40,514 nt of DNA, from positions 1 to 40,514 of IMG/VR virus record IMGVR_UViG_3300037840_000269. One strand, given 5' to 3'. The DNA is from a virus. Below, in pieces: positions 37,841 through 40,514 of this stretch (position 1 is its first letter; every line of letters starts with the position of its first letter). Under the pieces are notes generated by a model. That model saw only the letters and a program-made list of their open reading frames with translations. It was not told where the DNA came from and made no database searches. Both the position numbers and the translations under genes were made by a program.

Positions 37841-38152
37841 TTGGCAAAAGCAAAATCGAAAGCGCTGACTGAGGGCGATGTGGTCGCGCTTATATTGTTT
37901 GTGTTGTTAGTCATTGCTGGAATAGGCTGCCTTGGCTACGTGGTCTACAGCGCGATTTACGACGCAGGTGTCGAATCCGGGTCAACCAAGACCTCCAAGG
38001 AAGACCTCGCACACTATACCAAGATGCTTAACGACAAAGACGACTATTGGCGCGATGCTTACAACAAACTCGCCGCGCAAAAAGGCGTGACACCTTACAC
38101 CAGAGGTTGGGCTTATACAACAAACTGTTTTACTACAGGAGGAACCAATTAA
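37841..38152 (+). CDS. Membrane-anchored protein (103 aa)
   Basis: TTG at 37841 follows AGGAGGGTTGT. A basic start and a membrane helix (DVVALILFVLLVIAGIGCLG, about residues 13-35) precede a soluble helix (EDLAHYTKMLNDKDDYWRDA). This inner-membrane anchor plus helix resembles an i-spanin in plan, but the protein is outside the lysis region. Its stop overlaps the ATT start of the next gene. Confidence 0.6.
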   Translation: MAKAKSKALTEGDVVALILFVLLVIAGIGCLGYVVYSAIYDAGVESGSTKTSKEDLAHYTKMLNDKDDYWRDAYNKLAAQKGVTPYTRGWAYTTNCFTTGGTN

Positions 38153-38483
38153 CCTAAGAAAAATCACCCCGTTGTTCATTTTGCTCTTCGCGCCGATGGT
38201 CTACGCGCAAGAGCTAAAGCCTGAAGTAGCGCTCAAGATCACCCAAACGAAGTTGCAAATCGCACAACTCCAAAAAGCCGAAGCGCAGCTAATCAACCAA
38301 TACAGCGCTTATCAAGCGCAAGAGACACAGCTTAACTCAACACTGTTGACCGAGACGCAGAGCGCTCTAAAGGATAGCGACCTGGACCCGACTAAGTTCA
38401 CGTTGAACCCAGATACGCTAGCGGTAATCAAAAACCCCGAACCTGCCAAGCCCGCAGCTGACGCGACGACCCCCACGAAGTAA
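38148..38483 (+). CDS. Secreted coiled-coil protein, probable ATT start (111 aa)
   Basis: ATT at 38148 lies five bases after a perfect AGGAGG and overlaps the upstream TAA. From there the product reads (M)NLRKITPLFILLFAPMVYAQ, a complete signal peptide with a basic n-region and cleavage after VYA. The next possible start, TTG at 38172, would delete the basic n-region. The mature part is a long coiled coil (TQTKLQIAQLQKAEAQLINQ) followed by a short Pro/Ala tail. Membrane- or envelope-associated function is likely. Confidence 0.65.
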   Translation: MNLRKITPLFILLFAPMVYAQELKPEVALKITQTKLQIAQLQKAEAQLINQYSAYQAQETQLNSTLLTETQSALKDSDLDPTKFTLNPDTLAVIKNPEPAKPAADATTPTK

Positions 38484-38524
38484 GGTACCAATTTCACTTC
38501 CCTTGCGTCTAATCTATATGAAAG
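38484..38524 (+). promoter_or_regulatory. ECF-type promoter for the SSB/polymerase genes
   Basis: GGTACC (38484-38489) abuts the stop codon of the previous gene. After 15 bases, GCGTCTAATCTATATGAAAG (38505-38524) is identical to the copy at 35116. It reads into the SSB-like gene at 38547. Confidence 0.85.
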
Positions 38525-38546
38525 AACAATCCAAGGAGGATTTAAT

Positions 38547-38990
38547 TTGAGTTGGAACGATATTAAGCTCTCGGATGTCAAGCCGGAAGCTTTTCCTGAA
38601 ATACCAATTGGCACTTACGTAATGACCCTCTTGCCTGGTGCGACCACGCGCCAGAACAAATTTGGCACAGAGGAACTGGTTGTCTCAGCCGCGATAGCGG
38701 AGGGCGACCAAGCGGGCAGGCGCATTTTCCTTCAGTACCCCGACCCGGATTCAGTAAACTCCAAAACGGGCAAGAAAGCAACCTGGAGCGCGCCGGCGCT
38801 CAAGAAGCTTGAAATTGCCCTGGGCGTCGAGCAAGGTGACTCTGAAACGCCTACGGACTTCCTTAACCGCGTGGCCAGCAACGGCCATAGTAAGTTTCAA
38901 ATTGATATCGCGCCAGCGAACAAGATCAGGGCTGGCGAGAGTGAACCGCGCACAGAACCCAAGCTCTTCACTGTGCAGCCAGCTGCGTAA
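38547..38990 (+). CDS. Single-stranded DNA-binding-like protein (147 aa)
   Basis: TTG at 38547 follows AAGGAGGATTTAAT. The sequence PEIPIGTYVMTLLPGATTRQ, GDQAGRRIFLQYPDPD and the acidic/aromatic C-terminal region resemble the DUF669/OB-fold-like phage proteins that serve as SSBs. It is consistent with the neighbouring recombinase and DNA polymerase. Confidence 0.65.
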   Translation: MSWNDIKLSDVKPEAFPEIPIGTYVMTLLPGATTRQNKFGTEELVVSAAIAEGDQAGRRIFLQYPDPDSVNSKTGKKATWSAPALKKLEIALGVEQGDSETPTDFLNRVASNGHSKFQIDIAPANKIRAGESEPRTEPKLFTVQPAA

Positions 38991-39048
38991 CTAACTGGGG
39001 CACTTAGCCCCGCCGGGAAGTAGACCCAAGCAATCGCTAAAGCTACTA

Positions 39049-39082
39049 GGGGCGCTTCGCCAAACGTTGCGCCCCGATTTTC
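39049..39082 (+). terminator. Hairpin with U-rich tail after the SSB-like gene
   Basis: GGGGCGC (39049-39055) pairs with GCGCCCC (39069-39075), with TTTTC immediately following. This fits a Rho-independent terminator for the 38484 transcript, or an attenuator before the next short gene. A smaller GGGGC-ACTTA-GCCCC hairpin lies just upstream near 38997-39011. Confidence 0.65.
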
Positions 39083-39098
39083 TTCTGGAGGCACTAGA

Positions 39099-39254
39099 AT
39101 GATTGTCAAGCGCAAAGACGGCTACCACGTCGTAGCCGAACACAAAGATAAATCTGGACACCCCAAGAATCTCGGTGGCCCGTACAAAAGCCGTGACGCA
39201 GCTAAAAGACGGCTGGCCCAGGTGGAAGCGTTTAAGCACATGAAGCAAAAGTAA
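39099..39254 (+). CDS. Small conserved phage protein (51 aa)
   Basis: ATG at 39099 follows TCTGGAGGCACTAGA. The product (MIVKRKDGYHVVAEHKDKSG, then HPKNLGGPYKSRDAAKRRLA) shows the KNLGGPY...A..RL.QVE.FK pattern recurring in phage genomes as a short basic protein of unknown role. It is too short for 60-residue cutoffs. Confidence 0.65.
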   Translation: MIVKRKDGYHVVAEHKDKSGHPKNLGGPYKSRDAAKRRLAQVEAFKHMKQK

Positions 39255-39325
39255 TGTCCCGATGCTGTTATTTTAGTTTATATACAGGCTGTTCGATGTT
39301 GTTTAGTACGTGTTCTGGTGAATGA

Positions 39326-39694
39326 ATGGACCGCTTAGACAGAGCGTTAGCGATTACGCTGTTACAAGATGCGCGTATGCATTTGCAGGGGAAGTCTCGA
39401 TACGCTGATCTATCAGTCCCGCCAGCTGATGTCGAGGATGCGGATGCGACATTGTTAAAGGCTTTGCGAGAGATTGCCGAACGCCCGATATGCCACCACT
39501 TTGACCGTGGTTGGAACACAACGGACCCTTTGCATTGTAGAACCTGTCGTTCTTGGGATGTGGTCTCTTGTCGCGTCCCTGATTGTCCACATTGCTTAAT
39601 CTACCGAATACTGTATCGTAGGAAACATTGTCACATACCGGCTGTATCCAACTCGCCACAACCTGTATCTGCTGTGGCGGACAACTCTCAGTAG
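39326..39694 (+). CDS. Hypothetical protein with zinc-binding C-terminus (122 aa)
   Basis: An N-terminal helical domain with RLDRALAITLLQDARMHLQG precedes CRTCRSWDVVSCRVPDCPHC, which contains enough Cys/His for two zinc sites. ATG at 39326. It overlaps the next small gene by 67 bases. No family recognised. Confidence 0.5.
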   Translation: MDRLDRALAITLLQDARMHLQGKSRYADLSVPPADVEDADATLLKALREIAERPICHHFDRGWNTTDPLHCRTCRSWDVVSCRVPDCPHCLIYRILYRRKHCHIPAVSNSPQPVSAVADNSQ

Positions 39695-39816
39695 GCGAAT
39701 GGTGTAATGCGTTGGTGTACTGTGAACACTGCCGCATAGAGATCGAGAAGATTGAAGGTAAGCGAGAACGAAAAGTGCTCGGGCTGTCCGATGGCCCAGA
39801 AATTCCCGGAGAATAG
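39628..39816 (+). CDS. Zinc-ribbon protein (62 aa)
   Basis: TTG at 39628. CICC (residues 13-16) and CEHC (32-35) form a zinc ribbon, followed by a charged helix (RIEIEKIEGKRERKVLGLSD). It overlaps both neighbours (67 bases before; 65 bases into the polymerase start), so its reality is less certain, but both CxxC pairs are well placed. Confidence 0.5.
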   Translation: MSHTGCIQLATTCICCGGQLSVGEWCNALVYCEHCRIEIEKIEGKRERKVLGLSDGPEIPGE

Positions 39817-40514
39817 CTTTGTCGAACCTAAGCAAGGAACCGGACTACACCTCGTCGTTGCCGAAGCCCCCGGAGAACAAGAAGCGCTCGAAGGTGAACC
39901 TCTTGTTGGCGGATCGGGCCGAAGATTCGACGCACTCTGCCGAGCCGCAGGTCTCCGCCGAGACCAACTCACCTTGGCCAACACCCTTCAGTGTCGACCC
40001 CCAAACAACAGCTACCCTACAGATGCTAGTAGCCGAGCTTATTGCTCACGGAGCGAGGCCGATGCAACAGTGGCCCATTGCTACAAACATCATTTACTTC
40101 CCGTCCTCCGATTCCGCCCCTGGCAGCGAGTTACAATACTCGGAGACAAGGCTCTTCGAGTACTCACCCATGACCAATACGCCGGTATTATGGACCAGCG
40201 AGGGTACGTTGTCCCCATTGCCGACCTCGGCGGAGCCAAGATCGGTATGCCAACGCTGCATCCGAGCTATATCGCTCGTGACCAAATCATGGCTAAGGCG
40301 GTTGTCAGCGATCTGGGTAAAGGACTAACGCTTGCGCCTGAGTATTATAACACGCACCCAAGCATAGAGGATGTTCGTGCTTTTACCTCCGAAACATTTG
40401 CGTTCGACATTGAGAACGACCCGAAGACGCTGCAAATTAGCGTGGTGGGTTTGTGTTCTGAACGCTTCCGGGCCATGTGCGTACCATTTGGCGGTGCTTA
40501 CAGGGCCGAGCTTA
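39752..40514 (+). CDS. Uracil-DNA glycosylase / family A DNA polymerase fusion, cut by window edge
   Basis: TTG at 39752 opens a frame that runs off the right edge (254 codons). Residues 9-170 are a family 4/5-type uracil-DNA glycosylase: CSGCPM, VVAEAPGEQEALEGEPLVGG, LTLANTLQCRPPNN and the MPTLHPSYIAR substrate loop, with Cys 9, Cys 12 and later Cys residues probably ligating a 4Fe-4S cluster. At residue 217 the sequence FAFDIENDP (Asp 219, Glu 221) begins the 3'-5' exonuclease domain of a PolA-type polymerase. The glycosylase could sense or exclude uracil during replication. Confidence 0.85.
   Translation, partial: MKVSENEKCSGCPMAQKFPENSFVEPKQGTGLHLVVAEAPGEQEALEGEPLVGGSGRRFDALCRAAGLRRDQLTLANTLQCRPPNNSYPTDASSRAYCSRSEADATVAHCYKHHLLPVLRFRPWQRVTILGDKALRVLTHDQYAGIMDQRGYVVPIADLGGAKIGMPTLHPSYIARDQIMAKAVVSDLGKGLTLAPEYYNTHPSIEDVRAFTSETFAFDIENDPKTLQISVVGLCSERFRAMCVPFGGAYRAEL

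Noticed and set aside
39819-40328. 169-codon plus-strand ORF at the right end
   Set aside because: It is a shifted-frame shadow of the glycosylase/polymerase gene; the other frame carries clear family motifs.
1-40514. CRISPR array, insertion sequence, integrase or attachment site
   Set aside because: No regularly spaced direct repeats, transposase or recombinase motifs were seen, so there is no sign of a temperate or transposed segment in this window.

Overview
The window looks like part of a tailed double-stranded DNA phage genome with podovirus-like features. The evidence is a complete head and packaging block (terminase subunits, portal, scaffold-like protein, an N4-gp56-family major capsid protein, GH108 endolysin, beta-helix tail spike) beside a dense array of small overlapping genes and a replication module. 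The amidoligase cluster and a phage-encoded ECF-type sigma factor resemble phiEco32-like phages, but the host cannot be named. Signal peptides and a lipoprotein-like protein would suit a diderm host. Almost all starts are served by GGAGG-type ribosome binding sites, and GTG and TTG starts are common.

Layout. Bases 1-14274 are all on the minus strand and read leftward from the terminase small subunit: terS, terL, small membrane and Cys-rich proteins, two tail/adhesin-like proteins, small coupled ORFs, portal, scaffold-like protein, major capsid, endolysin, lipoprotein, and a tail spike that runs off the left edge. Bases 14275-14780 are a divergent control region. Bases 14781-21064 are a rightward run of about two dozen small genes (membrane, secreted, coiled-coil, an orphan sigma-region-4-like HTH, a methyltransferase). 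A second control region lies at 21065-21236. Bases 21237-35009 are rightward: Cys-rich putative zinc proteins and an enzyme cluster made of a GGCT-like protein, three COOH-NH2 ligases, a GNAT-like protein, a class II glutamine amidotransferase, an ATP-grasp ligase and an ECF sigma factor. An aberrant tRNA-Asn-like gene follows at 35013. Bases 35142-40514 carry a PD-(D/E)XK nuclease, a RecA/Sak4-like ATPase, a secreted JAMM protein, an SSB-like protein and a uracil-DNA glycosylase/DNA polymerase fusion that runs off the right edge.

How it fits together. Four copies of a bipartite motif (GGTACC, exactly 15 bp, then GCGTCTAAT and an AT-rich tail) have ECF-promoter architecture; the -10 part matches the RpoE-type GTCTAA. 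The window encodes its own ECF-like sigma factor at 32696-33229, so these are probably its promoters. They face leftward in front of the structural operon, rightward in front of the recombination genes and the SSB/polymerase genes, and once leftward at 21.1 kb, antisense to the 14.8-21.1 kb gene block.

A second unusual theme is initiation at ATC or ATT. The class II amidotransferase can only expose its catalytic Cys2 if it starts at ATC, and three other genes have ATC or ATT with a good Shine-Dalgarno exactly where the family N-terminus or a signal peptide requires it. Several 150-450 base gaps between genes hold strong inverted repeats and may be structured RNAs.
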